Counted from the stretch's first letter, positions 46,996 through 56,096 are shown. The stretch is DNA of 64,000 nucleotides from Verticiella sediminum (GCF_007558815.1 NZ_VLTJ01000039.1:496001-560000); one strand, 5' to 3'. Numbers and translations: made by a program. The notes: generated by a model from the letters alone, not told the origin.

Positions 46996-47438
46996 TTGCC
47001 CACCTGGAAGGACGTGGAGGTGCCGAGCAGCTTGTCGGTGGTGGTGATCCTGAGCAGGCCGCCCCCGAGGTCCACGATGTCGATGATGTAGTTGCCGGTC
47101 TGCACCGTGCCCGGGCGCAGGCTGCCGTCCGTGCCCATGATCTGCGAGGACGCGGCAGCGGCCAATTGGCTCAGGACGGCGCGCTCGAGCGCATCGTTGA
47201 AATTCTGCAGCGGCGAGGTGTTCAGCCCGCCGAAGCCGGTGTCGGCGTCCGGGTCCTTGTGCTTGTTCTGCGCCTGGGCGAGGCCGAGCATCCAGTTGCC
47301 GTTCAAGGGACTGCCACCGAAGGCCGGATTGACCGGGTAGTAGATCAGCTCGGTGGCGTGGGCGCCCGGCTGCGCACCCAGCACGGCGACGAGCGCCGTG
47401 GCCAGGCCCGCAGCGAATCGGCGGGTAGCGATTTTCAT
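46992..47438 (-). CDS. csgF: Curli assembly protein CsgF
   Basis: 148 residues, signal peptide to about 28 (LVAVLGAQPGAHA), then TELIYYPVNPAFGGSPLNGN, the CsgF segment that plugs into the CsgG channel, and the C-terminal PGTVQTGNYIIDIVDLGGG. CsgF docks on CsgG outside the cell and holds the CsgB seed. Length is normal. The ATG overlaps the csgE stop by one base, and the stop overlaps csgG. Confidence 0.95.
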   Translation of the reverse strand: MKIATRRFAAGLATALVAVLGAQPGAHATELIYYPVNPAFGGSPLNGNWMLGLAQAQNKHKDPDADTGFGGLNTSPLQNFNDALERAVLSQLAAAASSQIMGTDGSLRPGTVQTGNYIIDIVDLGGGLLRITTTDKLLGTSTSFQVGK

Positions 47439-47893
47439 CAGATTTCCTCCGGTCCAAGATCCCTGTCTTGGAAAAGCATGCGCGCGACTTCGATGTCGAG
47501 CACGTTCTTGTAGGAGAGTTGCGCCGCTTGCTGGCTGGCGTCCTTGGCGGCCGCGCGCGCCGGCGACAGGTACGCCTGGAACACGCGCTTCTGGCCGAAC
47601 TGCACCCAGACCTGGCTGCCGCGGATCGCCGTGGGCCGCTCATGCACGGAGACCGAGTAGCGATCGCTCTCGGGCATGTCGCGCCAGAATGCGGCGAAAT
47701 GTTGGTAGAACTCGCGGCCGAGGACGGTGATGGTGCGATTGATGACCATGCCGACCATGGGGTCGGCCGTACGCCGGACCTCGGCCGTCGGAGCCGCCTG
47801 CACTGGCTCCGACAAGGGCGCCGGATCGGCGTGTGCGAGCGATGCGGCAAGCGTGCAAAGGGCCAAGACCCCTGTTCGAGTTGAACTGCCCAT
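47438..47893 (-). CDS. csgE: Curli production assembly/transport protein CsgE
   Basis: 151 residues from ATG 47893; an ATG at 47917 would add eight residues (MPQPGETV) not part of a signal peptide. After the signal (VLALCTLAASLAHA) come MVGMVINRTITVLGREFYQH, FAAFWRDMP, SQVWVQFGQKRVFQAYLSPA and the C-terminal LDIEVARMLFQDRDLGPEEI, matching the periplasmic adaptor that caps CsgG. First gene of the operon csgEFGBAC. Confidence 0.93.
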   Translation of the reverse strand: MGSSTRTGVLALCTLAASLAHADPAPLSEPVQAAPTAEVRRTADPMVGMVINRTITVLGREFYQHFAAFWRDMPESDRYSVSVHERPTAIRGSQVWVQFGQKRVFQAYLSPARAAAKDASQQAAQLSYKNVLDIEVARMLFQDRDLGPEEI

Positions 47894-47933
47894 CACCGTC
47901 TCCCCTGGCTGTGGCATGTGACTTGTCTGGACC

Positions 47934-47970
47934 GCACAACCGTGAGCGCAAGAGCGCGGGACGGTTGTGC
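47934..47970. promoter_or_regulatory. Inverted repeat upstream of the curli operon
   Basis: GCACAACCGT (47934-47943) and ACGGTTGTGC (47961-47970) are perfect 10-bp arms around a 17-bp GC-rich spacer, 41 bp before the csgE start. Could be an operator for the curli regulator or a leader stem-loop. Confidence 0.55.
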
Positions 47971-48318
47971 CGGTTGTCGGCTTTGGGGCGTAACCGTGGG
48001 CCGACGGGAAGAATCTTAGGTGTCACAAGGTGTCGCCGGCATCTGCAGTTTGGTCTACGCCGGGCACGGATTTCGGCCTAGGGCCGCGGGCGGGTGGGAC
48101 GTAGGCCAAGCGGCCGTATCGGAGCGGCTCGGGCAGCGCGAGAGCGAGTGGGGACGAGGCGCGCCGCTAGACGCGGTAGCGCCTGGCCGTCAGGTGTTAC
48201 GCCATGCGGGCGCGCGCAAGCGCGGGTGGACATAGGCCTTTTGGCTCATGTCCTGGCAGGTTGTGGGTAGGGGCGGTGAGGGCGTGGGCGGGCCGGCGTC
48301 TGCCGGCCCCCCGCCGCG
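47971..48318. other. Upstream region of the curli operon, no gene
   Basis: About 350 bp with no protein resembling CsgD and no strong frame. It must contain the curli promoter; I could not single out convincing hexamers. Confidence 0.4.
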
Positions 48319-49587
48319 TCAGGCAAGCTGTGCGCGTGCGCTCGCGGGTGCCCGCTGGGGCAGCCGCAGCGATACCAGAGCGGCCACGATCAGCAAGGCG
48401 GCCGATCCACCGAAGGCCACCCAGTGCGTGCCGAAGGTGTCGTGGCCCCAGCCGCCCAGCCACGAACTCAGGGTGGCGCCGAACTGGTGGCCGAGGTAGG
48501 CCCAGCCATACAGCATGCCCACCATGCGGGTGCCATAGACGTCGGCGAGGATCGCCGAGGACAGCGCGATGCTGCCCGCCCATACGATGCCGCCGATCAC
48601 GGCCGTGCCGTATAGCTGCCAATGGGTGCCGGCCACCATCAGCGCCAGAAAACCCAGCCCGCGTACGAGGTAGATGGCGGCAAGCATGTTGCGCCGGGGC
48701 AGGATGTCGGCAAGGCGGCCGAGGATCAGCGTGCTGAAAATGGCGACGAAGCCGATGGTGCCGATGCCGTAGGCGCTGGTCATGGCGTCGAACCCGTGAT
48801 CCATGAGCATCGGAACGCCGTGCGTACCGAGCAGGTTCATGCTGTAGCCACAGGCAAACAGGCCCAGCACGATGCCCCAGAAGGCCTTGCCGCGCATGGC
48901 CTGCCCGAGTGTCGTGGCTTCGGCGGGGTGGGCCGCCGCTGCACCCTGGCCGGCTGCCGTCCTGACTGCGATCTGTTCGGGCAGCAGGTCGGCGTCGGCG
49001 GGTGCCTGATCGCGGATCACGAACAGGGCGACGGGAATGGTGAACAGCGCGAAGATGCCGGCAAAGCCGATCAGCGTGTTCTGCCAGCCGGCCATGTCGA
49101 TGGCGTAGGTGAAGGCGGGCGTCATGACGGCGATGCCGGCCATCGAGCCCGTCGAGAGAAAGAACAGCGCCATGCCGCGCTGGCGCGTGAACCAGCGGCT
49201 GATGACGGGGGTCACCGCTACCGGACTTGTAAAGGCAAGTCCGAAGGAAAGCAGCACGCCATAGGCGAGGGTGAAGTCCAGGACATGGCGCGCGTGTATC
49301 GTCCACACGCAGGACAGCACCACGATCAGCGTGCCCAGAAGCAGGGTGAAGCGCGTGCCCCGCACGCCGGCGAGATAGCCCGCCACCGGCATGCCCAGGC
49401 CATAGCAGAACATGCCCAGCGCGATGATGCCCGCGAGCGAATGCCGGCTCAGGCCGAGATCCTCGCTCATCGGCAGGAAGAACGGGCCGATGCCCATGCG
49501 CATGCCTACCGTGAGCAGCGTGAGCAGGGTGGCGGCCGCAACGATGTTCCAACCGAAATACCAAAAGGGACGGGGCGACGCGCTCAC
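48319..49587 (-). CDS. MFS transporter, OFA/monocarboxylate-like
   Basis: 422-residue 12-span transporter. First span: WYFGWNIVAAATLLTLLTVG; loop: LPMSEDLGLSRHSLAGIIAL; LTSPVAVTPV-like FTSPVAVTPVISRWFTRQRG, typical of the oxalate/formate antiporter-like branch; and WLGGWGHDTFGTHWVAFGGS near the end. GTG at 49587 with GGAGAAG eight bases upstream is preferred because a longer frame adds 28 Arg/Pro-rich residues. No regulator gene adjacent. Substrate unknown. Confidence 0.85.
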   Translation of the reverse strand: MSASPRPFWYFGWNIVAAATLLTLLTVGMRMGIGPFFLPMSEDLGLSRHSLAGIIALGMFCYGLGMPVAGYLAGVRGTRFTLLLGTLIVVLSCVWTIHARHVLDFTLAYGVLLSFGLAFTSPVAVTPVISRWFTRQRGMALFFLSTGSMAGIAVMTPAFTYAIDMAGWQNTLIGFAGIFALFTIPVALFVIRDQAPADADLLPEQIAVRTAAGQGAAAAHPAEATTLGQAMRGKAFWGIVLGLFACGYSMNLLGTHGVPMLMDHGFDAMTSAYGIGTIGFVAIFSTLILGRLADILPRRNMLAAIYLVRGLGFLALMVAGTHWQLYGTAVIGGIVWAGSIALSSAILADVYGTRMVGMLYGWAYLGHQFGATLSSWLGGWGHDTFGTHWVAFGGSAALLIVAALVSLRLPQRAPASARAQLA

Positions 49588-49737
49588 GACTTCTTCTCCG
49601 GACAATGCAAGGACAGGCCGATACGATGGCGGCCGGGTGCAAGGTCGCTCGCGGGGCGAGGGCCGTTGCACATAACAGGAGGCCGGTATTGTTACGCATT
49701 TCGCGAGGCCGCGCCGGAAGGCCCGCTTCGCAAAAGA

Positions 49738-49760
49738 AAAACCCTCCGCAAGGGAGGGTT
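49738..49760 (-). terminator. Terminator after the BON lipoprotein gene
   Basis: Stem CCCTCC (49742-49747) / GGAGGG (49753-49758) extended by A/T pairs, followed on the minus strand by a T-rich run. 44 bp after the stop. Confidence 0.75.
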
Positions 49761-49803
49761 TCGGCGCCGGGAACCGCGCCCGGCCGCTGGCCCGCGACCG
49801 GGC

Positions 49804-50121
49804 TTATTGCGCAGCGCGCAGGCGGATATCGTTACGCACGTCCTTCACGCCCTCCACGCCGCGAGCGATCTGCTCGGCGCGCTGGGCCATCTCGCGCTGC
49901 GGCACGAAACCGCTGAGCTGGACGATCCCGCGGAAGGTCTCGACGTTGATGTCGAGCGCGCTGACCTGCTCGTCGTTCACGAAGGCGAGCTTGACGCGAG
50001 CCGTGATGGCAGTGTCGTCAGTGTATTCGCCGGCACTGCGCGACGTGTCGGTGGCCGCACAAGCGGCCAACACGAAGGTGACGCCAAAGAGGGCAAACCA
50101 TTTCAGGATCTTGTTCAGCAT
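49804..50121 (-). CDS. BON-domain lipoprotein
   Basis: 105-residue envelope lipoprotein. The N terminus MLNKILKWFALFGVTFVLAA is a lipoprotein signal with lipobox LAAC (Cys21). The remainder (about 38-103) is one BON domain, with AITARVKLAFVNDEQVSALD, INVETFRGIVQLSGFVPQRE and AEQIARGVEGVKDVRNDIRL. The relatives OsmY and DolP act in envelope stress and outer-membrane integrity. Two-domain layout of DolP is absent. Next gene upstream is rpoN (98 bp away), same strand. Confidence 0.9.
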   Translation of the reverse strand: MLNKILKWFALFGVTFVLAACAATDTSRSAGEYTDDTAITARVKLAFVNDEQVSALDINVETFRGIVQLSGFVPQREMAQRAEQIARGVEGVKDVRNDIRLRAAQ

Positions 50122-50219
50122 GTTGGAAACTCCTTTCTCGAGAAGTGTAACCGGGTGACCGGACAGTGGGGCACGCCGGCTGCGGTATTAGAGCAAACCC
50201 TGTTCCCGCCGACATCGGC

Positions 50220-51692
50220 TCAGAACTGCCGGCGCAGTTCGGCCGGCGGCACCTTCATGAGCGTGCGGTACTTGGACACCGTACGCCGCGCGACGATCAC
50301 TCCCTGCTTGGCGAGCAACTGGGTCAGGGTCACGTCCGACAGCGGTGCGGCCGAGTCCTCGCCGGCAATCAGTTCCTTGATGAGTGCGCGCACGGCCGTG
50401 GTCGAGCAGGTTCCGCCCGTCTCGGTGGACAGCTCGCGCGAGAAGAAGTGCTTGAACTCGAAAATGCCGCGCGGCGTAGCCATGTACTTGTTGCCCGTGG
50501 CGCGCGAGACAGTCGATTCGTGCAGCCCCAGCTCCTCCGCGACTTCGCGCAGCACGAGCGGCTTGAGGGCCACCTCGCCGTACTCGAAGAACGTGCGCTG
50601 GTGCGCGACGATGGCCTCGGCCACGCGCTGGATCGTCGTGAAGCGCTGCTCGACATTGCGAATCAGCCAGCGCGCTTCCTGCAGTTCCTGCGCCATCGGT
50701 GCGCGATCGTTGCAGCGGGCATGCCGGAACATGCTGGCGTAGGTGCTGTTCAGGCGCGCGCGCGGCATGACCGCCGGGTTGGTGTCGACCAGCCAGCGCC
50801 CCTTGATCTTGCGCACGATCACGTCCGGGATGATGTGCTGCGCTTCCTCTCGGGCAAAGCGCAGGCCCGGCTTGGGATCGAGCGACTTGATGAGCAGGCA
50901 TGCGTCGCGCAACGTTCCCTCGTCGCAGCCGAGCGTGCGCAACATCTCGCCCTGGTTACGGCGCGCGAGTTGCTCCAGGCACTTTTCGGTGAGACGGATG
51001 GCCACCTCCCGCGCCGGGGTGGCCTGTTCGATGGCCTGCAACTGTAGGCGCAGGCATTCGCCCAGATCGCGCGCAGCCAGTCCAGGCGAGTCGAGCTGCT
51101 GCACCAGGCGCAGCGCGGTGTTCCATTCGCTCTTGGTCGGGGCGGGCGTCAGCTCGACCAGCCCCTCGAGTTCCTCGAAGGTCTGGCGCAGGTAGCCATC
51201 CTCGTCCAGGGCTTCGACCAGCATGTGCGTCAGCGCGCGGTCGCGATCGTTCAGGCGGTAGCCCGCGAGCTCGCGATGCAGATGCTCGTGCAGCCCGGGG
51301 GATTCGTGCATCCATTCGCCGAAATCCATGCGGTCGTCGTCGCCGCTGCCGTTGGCGCGCGAGGTGGGGAAGTCCCCCGAGTACTCGGCGGGCGGATCGT
51401 ATGCGCTGTCTGATTCGGAGGTGGTGTCGGCGGCAACCTCGGTCGCCGTCACGTCGGCCATGTCCGGTTCGGCCAGGTTGGCCGCTGGGGCCTCGTCGAG
51501 CAGGCCGTCCGGCGTGGCGCTTTGCTCCTCGTCCTCGGCGGTTTCTTCCAGGAAAGGATTGGTGGACAGCGCCTGGCGCAGTTCCTGGGTGAACTCGATC
51601 GCCGACATCTGGAGCAGCTTGACGGATTGCTGCAGGCGGGGAGTCAGAATGGTTTGCTGCTTGGCGCGCAGATCGTAGGTTGCGTGGATCAA
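50220..51692 (-). CDS. rpoN: RNA polymerase sigma-54 factor RpoN
   Basis: 490 residues. Region I: KQQTILTPRLQQSVKLLQMS with the activator-interacting leucines and glutamines; acidic region II about 50-130; core-binding and HTH parts including LGLHESTVSRATGNKYMATP; and the RpoN box ARRTVSKYR at 468-476, recognising the -24 element. It is complete. In many Burkholderiales rpoN lies with the lptAB genes and hpf; here it stands alone between BON-domain genes, so it may be a second or relocated copy. Two sigma-54 activators lie 1.7-3 kb downstream. Confidence 0.95.
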   Translation of the reverse strand: MIHATYDLRAKQQTILTPRLQQSVKLLQMSAIEFTQELRQALSTNPFLEETAEDEEQSATPDGLLDEAPAANLAEPDMADVTATEVAADTTSESDSAYDPPAEYSGDFPTSRANGSGDDDRMDFGEWMHESPGLHEHLHRELAGYRLNDRDRALTHMLVEALDEDGYLRQTFEELEGLVELTPAPTKSEWNTALRLVQQLDSPGLAARDLGECLRLQLQAIEQATPAREVAIRLTEKCLEQLARRNQGEMLRTLGCDEGTLRDACLLIKSLDPKPGLRFAREEAQHIIPDVIVRKIKGRWLVDTNPAVMPRARLNSTYASMFRHARCNDRAPMAQELQEARWLIRNVEQRFTTIQRVAEAIVAHQRTFFEYGEVALKPLVLREVAEELGLHESTVSRATGNKYMATPRGIFEFKHFFSRELSTETGGTCSTTAVRALIKELIAGEDSAAPLSDVTLTQLLAKQGVIVARRTVSKYRTLMKVPPAELRRQF

Positions 51693-51953
51693 CTGGAATC
51701 TCCGTCGTCTGCGGCCGCCGCATTCGGATCGTACGGCGGCCTGATCATTGTTCGATACGATGATCCGAATGCAATAGACGTGCCAGTTTTGTTTTTCTAT
51801 TTAAAATCAAAGGTTTAATGCAATACGACACGCCCGTTCTGGGCGGCGTATCGGTAGCCTTGTCCATGCGCTAGCCGCAAGTTTGAAATCCTTGCCGGGG
51901 TTGTCAGCATGGCGCATGCCGATAAGCGCCCGGGCGGGCGGCATGGCTGGGCG
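51693..51953. other. AT-rich promoter region between rpoN and BON gene
   Basis: An AT-rich part around 51775-51820 likely serves rpoN on the minus strand. No gene seen. Confidence 0.4.
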
Positions 51954-51969
51954 GGGCATGGGGTTTGCG
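51954..51969 (+). promoter_or_regulatory. Possible sigma-54 promoter
   Basis: GGGCATG-GGGT-TTGCG matches the -24/-12 pattern TGGCACG-N4-TTGCW with GG and GC at the required spacing. Mismatches are T to G at the first base and C to T at the sixth. It would start transcription near 51978, 37 bases before the BON gene. Confidence 0.35.
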
Positions 51970-52014
51970 TCTCCCGGCGGCTGCGTACTTGATTGCTACA
52001 CACAGGAGATGGAC

Positions 52015-52746
52015 ATGTCCAAGAACCGCAAGCAGAGCCCGCGCAAGCGCGACGCGATCCACCCTCCCGTGCGCTCTGCAGTGCCCGTGGCCGACCCGCC
52101 CGATGACTGGCACCGGCGTCATCAGGACGGCCGATTCGGCGCGTCGGGCCCGTATGGCGGCTCGGAGGACCAGTGGGCCAACGACCAAGGGACGTCGGGC
52201 GTGCGCGCGGGGGAGGTGCCCCATGCGCCGCGCCCGTCCGTTCGCCAGGCGGCCGGCTATCGGCCGCGTTTCGACCCGGAACCGTATCGGCCCGAAAGAA
52301 TGTATGGACATGATGCCGGCGAGCCGGTGGGCAAGGGCGGCTGGGAGCCGGCGGGCCCGCAGAGCCAGTTCGGCGGTGCGGACGACGCGGGTGCCTATGC
52401 GCCGCATCGAGGCGGTTGGAGTCGTGGGCAGCGCACCCTGCCCAAGGGCTACGAGCGTTCCGACGAACGTATCCGCGAGGACGTCTGCGAGCATCTGAGC
52501 CGTGCGTACCGGCTGGACGTGAGCGATGTCAGCGTCGCGGTGGCAGACGGTGTCGTGACGCTCGATGGCACCGTGCCCGTGCGTGGCATGAAGCATGCGA
52601 TAGAAGACATCGCGGACGATTGCGTCGGTGTCAAGGATGTGGAGAACCGCATCAAGGTACGGCGATCGTCGGGTCCGGGCACGGATCCTGCGGGATTGGC
52701 ACGGACCGAAGACGACGCTCTACTGCTCAACGCAAGGCAGCGTTGA
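52015..52746 (+). CDS. BON-domain protein with long disordered N-terminal region
   Basis: 243 residues. Residues 1-140 are rich in Gly, Pro, Arg, Asp and aromatic residues and likely disordered. A BON domain covers about 148-218 (RIREDVCEHLSRAYRLDVSD, VAVADGVVTLDGTVPVRGMK, CVGVKDVENRIKVRR). No signal peptide, so it may be cytoplasmic. Layout resembles stress-induced BON proteins of unknown role. The start is the second of two ATGs (52009, 52015) because AGGAG abuts the first one. Next gene, 57 bp downstream, has the same leader. Confidence 0.82.
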   Translation: MSKNRKQSPRKRDAIHPPVRSAVPVADPPDDWHRRHQDGRFGASGPYGGSEDQWANDQGTSGVRAGEVPHAPRPSVRQAAGYRPRFDPEPYRPERMYGHDAGEPVGKGGWEPAGPQSQFGGADDAGAYAPHRGGWSRGQRTLPKGYERSDERIREDVCEHLSRAYRLDVSDVSVAVADGVVTLDGTVPVRGMKHAIEDIADDCVGVKDVENRIKVRRSSGPGTDPAGLARTEDDALLLNARQR

Positions 52747-52803
52747 AACGTCGTCAGTGAGGAATTCAGTTCAATTGTACCCATCTATTCACAGGAGATG
52801 ATT

Positions 52804-53178
52804 ATGCAAGTTCGCTCGATGAAATCCGCCATGCAGGCCGCTCTCGGCGCCGTCGCCCTTGCCGCTGCGTTTGGCGTCTCGGCCCAGACGGTGGAGTCCA
52901 GCCGCTCCAACCCGTCGACTGTGAGCCCCCCGCTGCAGCCGCTGCCCAACAGCGACGCCTCGCCGACGCCCGGCCAGACCAACCAGGGCACCGCGCCCAT
53001 GGGTAACAACACCGGTAACGCCAACACCGATCCCGCCATGCAGCCGGGCACGCCCGTGCCGGGTGCGGCGGCGCCGGCGCCAGCCACTCCGGGCACCGCC
53101 GGCACCGAGTCGGGTTCCACGGACGTCACGCCGACCGAACCCGGCGCAGCGAGCGACAACACCACGCGCTCGAACTGA
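52804..53178 (+). CDS. Small secreted Pro/Thr/Gly-rich protein
   Basis: 124 residues. A signal peptide (MKSAMQAALGAVALAAAFGV, SAQ) targets the periplasm, and the mature part is low complexity, with repeated Pro, Thr, Asn, Gly and Ala and no cysteine. No family recognised. The second ATG (52804) is chosen because AGGAG runs into the first (52798). It likely shares a transcript with the BON protein gene and is followed by a strong terminator. Confidence 0.7.
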   Translation: MQVRSMKSAMQAALGAVALAAAFGVSAQTVESSRSNPSTVSPPLQPLPNSDASPTPGQTNQGTAPMGNNTGNANTDPAMQPGTPVPGAAAPAPATPGTAGTESGSTDVTPTEPGAASDNTTRSN

Positions 53179-53214
53179 GCTCGACGTATAGCGGCAGCCT
53201 AGCCGCGGGCTCGC

Positions 53215-53250
53215 GCCCCGGCGGTCAGCAGTGACCGCCGGGGCGTTCTT
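53215..53250 (+). terminator. Strong terminator after the small secreted protein gene
   Basis: Perfect 13-bp stem GCCCCGGCGGTCA / TGACCGCCGGGGC with loop GCAG, followed by GTTCTT. The symmetry could stop transcription from either side. Confidence 0.85.
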
Positions 53251-53393
53251 GCGTCAGGGATTGCGCGATCTCGAGCGCGCCAGCGAAGTCACGCCGCGGC
53301 CTGGGAGCGGAGCGGCATCGGCGCCGCCTCATGGCCGTTCATCGGCCGCCTGGGCGAGCGCAGGCTGTGAGCGTGCCACCCGGCCAGGGGGGG

Positions 53394-54458
53394 TCACTGG
53401 GCCGCTTCGTCCTCGTCCACCGGCTTGCCCTGGTACGCTTCCAGGCGGTTGTACAAGGTCTTCAGGCTGATACCCAGCGTGCGCGCGGTTTCGCGCTTGT
53501 CGCCGTCCAGGTGCGCGAGTATGCCGAGGATCAGCTCGCGCTGCGCGTCGGCCAGCGTGGTGCCCACCGGCAGGGTGAGGCAGCCGTCCCGCCAGGTCGG
53601 TTTGGCACTGGCCAGGCCCGAGGGCTGGCCCGGCGGGGGCAGCTCGATGATGCTGTCGGCCATGATGAAGGCGCGATACAGCGCGTTGCGCAATTCCCGG
53701 ACGTTGCCCGGCCAGGGGTAGTTGCGCACCGCATCCAGCGCCTGGGGCGAGTAGGTCTTGGGCGTCTGCTGGTTGGCGTTGAACACTTCTAGGAAGCGAT
53801 TGGCCAGCAGCTCGATATCGCCGCTGCGCTCGCGCAGCGGCGGCACGCGCAAGGGAAACACGGCAAGCCGGTAATACAGATCCTCGCGCAGGATGTTGTC
53901 CTGCACGGCCTGCTGCGGATCGCGGTTGGTGGCGGCCACGATGCGCACGTCGGCACGTTTCTCCTCGGTGCCGCCCACGCGGTGAAAGGTGCCGGCTTCG
54001 AGCACGCGCAGCAGCTTGGTCTGCATCTCGAGCGGCATCTCGGTCACTTCGTCGAGGAACAGCGTGCCGCCCGCGGCGTGCTCGAAATAGCCCGGCTGCG
54101 ACTGGATGGCGCCGGTGAAGCTGCCGCGCTCGTGCCCGAAGAGTTCGGCTTCGATCAGCGAAGGGGGGATCGCGCCGCAGTTCACGGGCACGAATGGCCC
54201 GTCCGCGCGCGCGCTCTTGTCGTGGATGGTGCGTGCGACCAGTTCCTTGCCCGTGCCGCTTTCGCCGACGATGAACACGGTGATCATCGAGGGCGCTACC
54301 TTGCCGATCTGCTTGCAGAGCGCCTGCATGGCTTCCGATGTGCCGTACAGCAGTCCGTACGGTGCCGGACCGGCGGTCTGGGTGGCCTTCTTGCGGGCGC
54401 TGGCCGTGGTCTTGCGTGCGGCCGGGCGGCGGCCGGAGGCCGTGGGCGAGGAGGTCAT
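53394..54458 (-). CDS. Sigma-54 activator without receiver domain
   Basis: 354 residues. A basic Ala/Arg/Lys/Thr-rich tail (1-30) leads directly to the AAA+ domain: Walker A GESGTGKE (65-72), the sigma-54 contact loop GSFTGA (112-117, Ser in place of the usual Ala), Walker B GTLFLDEV (131-138), and RVPPLRERSGDIELLANRFL. A Fis-type helix-turn-helix ([20 protein letters not shown]) ends the protein. No response regulator domain is present, so control must come from another route such as the neighbouring two-component pair or an anti-activator. Start ATG 54458. Confidence 0.9.
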   Translation of the reverse strand: MTSSPTASGRRPAARKTTASARKKATQTAGPAPYGLLYGTSEAMQALCKQIGKVAPSMITVFIVGESGTGKELVARTIHDKSARADGPFVPVNCGAIPPSLIEAELFGHERGSFTGAIQSQPGYFEHAAGGTLFLDEVTEMPLEMQTKLLRVLEAGTFHRVGGTEEKRADVRIVAATNRDPQQAVQDNILREDLYYRLAVFPLRVPPLRERSGDIELLANRFLEVFNANQQTPKTYSPQALDAVRNYPWPGNVRELRNALYRAFIMADSIIELPPPGQPSGLASAKPTWRDGCLTLPVGTTLADAQRELILGILAHLDGDKRETARTLGISLKTLYNRLEAYQGKPVDEDEAAQ

Positions 54459-54675
54459 TTCCTTGGGGCAGCGGGTTGATCGATCTGGGCGGCTATCGTA
54501 ACCCGGGAAGCTCGCCCGGACGCGCAGGCGGCGCTGCAGCATGGTGTCACGTTTTGTTTCGGCGGTAGGGTACGGCGCCGCGGGAAACATAGTACTTTCA
54601 TTGTTTGACCGGGGTGCCGGCAGCGCGCGCATGGGCGCGCGCGCCGCCCTCCAAGCAGAGGCAGGTGAACAGGGT

Positions 54676-56079
54676 ATGCCCCACGTATTGATTGTCGACG
54701 ACGAGCCGAATACCCGGGAAGCGCTGGCTGAGATCGTGTCGGCCGAGGGTTTCACCGTTGCGAGCGCTCAGGATCTGCGCCAGGCCAAGATCCACATCGT
54801 ACGTCAATCGCCGGACGTGATCCTGGCGGATCTCAAGCTGCCCGACGGCAGCGGCATGGAGCTTTTCGAGGCCCTGGACCCGGGGGTCTCGGTGGAGTTC
54901 ATCCTCATCACCGGACATGCCAGCGTGGAAAGCGCGGTCGACGCGCTGCGCCTGGGTGCCGCGGACTACCTGGTCAAGCCGATCAATATGCAACGGCTCA
55001 AGACCATCCTGGACCGGATTCCCCGCTCGGGCGATCTCAAGGCCGAGATCAGTTCGCTGCGCGGCGAGCTGCGTCGCATCGGCCGGTTCGGCCGCATGCT
55101 GGGCAATTCGGCGCCCATGCAGAATCTGTACGACCAGATCAACAAGGTCGCGCCCACCGAGGCCACCGTACTGCTCGTGGGCGAGAGCGGCACGGGCAAG
55201 GAACTGGTTGCGCAGACCATCCATGAGCTCAGCCTGCGCCGCAAGCATCCGTTCCTGCCGGTGAATTGCGGCGCCATCTCGCCCAATCTCATCGAGAGCG
55301 AGATGTTCGGCCACGAGAAGGGCGCTTTCACCGGCGCGGACCGCCAGCATAAGGGCTACTTCGAGCGGGCCCATGGCGGCACGCTGTTTCTCGACGAGAT
55401 CACGGAGATGCCGATCGAGCTGCAGGTCAAGCTGCTGCGCGTGCTCGAGACGGGCATGTTCATGCGCATCGGCGTGAACCGCGAGATCGAGACCGACGTG
55501 CGCATCGTGGCGGCCACCAACCGCGACCCGGAGAAGGCCGTGGCCGACGGCAGGCTGCGCGAGGATCTCTATCATCGCCTCAACGTGTTTCCGCTGTTCC
55601 TGCCGCCGCTGCGCGAGCGCGGACGCGACGTCGAGCTGATTGCCCAGAGCATGCTGGACCAGCTCAACAGCGACCACAGGACGGAGAAGACTCTGTCGCC
55701 GGCCTTCATGGAAGGGCTGATCCAGCATGCGTGGCCGGGCAACGTGCGCGAGCTCAAGAACTACATGCAGCGCGCCTACATCATGGCCGACGATAACGTG
55801 CTGCACCCCTCGGCGGTGCCCTTGCGGATGTCGCCGGCGCGTGCGGCGCCTGCAACCAGCGTCTCGATCACTGTGGGCATCTCGCTTGCCGAGGCGGACA
55901 AGCGGCTGATTCTGGCAACCCTCGAGCACTGCGGGGGCGTCAAGAAGCGCGCCGCGGAGATTCTCGGCATCAGCCTGAAGACCTTGTACAACCGGCTCGA
56001 AGAATATGCGCTGGACGGCGATCGGGTGCCGGAAGACGGCGAAGTCGACGCCGAACCCAAGACCGCACCGTTCGCCTGA
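54676..56079 (+). CDS. NtrC-family response regulator
   Basis: 467 residues: receiver (1-115; Asp8/Asp9, phospho-acceptor Asp52 in [12 protein letters not shown], Lys in LVKPIN), AAA+ sigma-54 module with GESGTGKE, the canonical GAFTGA loop in [11 protein letters not shown], Walker B TLFLDEIT, and R-finger RERGRDVE, and a Fis-type HTH ([20 protein letters not shown]). The start at 54676 gives the receiver N terminus [20 protein letters not shown]. Divergent from the receiver-less activator and 17 bp before the histidine kinase gene, so it pairs with it. Confidence 0.94.
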   Translation: MPHVLIVDDEPNTREALAEIVSAEGFTVASAQDLRQAKIHIVRQSPDVILADLKLPDGSGMELFEALDPGVSVEFILITGHASVESAVDALRLGAADYLVKPINMQRLKTILDRIPRSGDLKAEISSLRGELRRIGRFGRMLGNSAPMQNLYDQINKVAPTEATVLLVGESGTGKELVAQTIHELSLRRKHPFLPVNCGAISPNLIESEMFGHEKGAFTGADRQHKGYFERAHGGTLFLDEITEMPIELQVKLLRVLETGMFMRIGVNREIETDVRIVAATNRDPEKAVADGRLREDLYHRLNVFPLFLPPLRERGRDVELIAQSMLDQLNSDHRTEKTLSPAFMEGLIQHAWPGNVRELKNYMQRAYIMADDNVLHPSAVPLRMSPARAAPATSVSITVGISLAEADKRLILATLEHCGGVKKRAAEILGISLKTLYNRLEEYALDGDRVPEDGEVDAEPKTAPFA

Positions 56080-56096
56080 CCGCAAGGAGGACCAGA

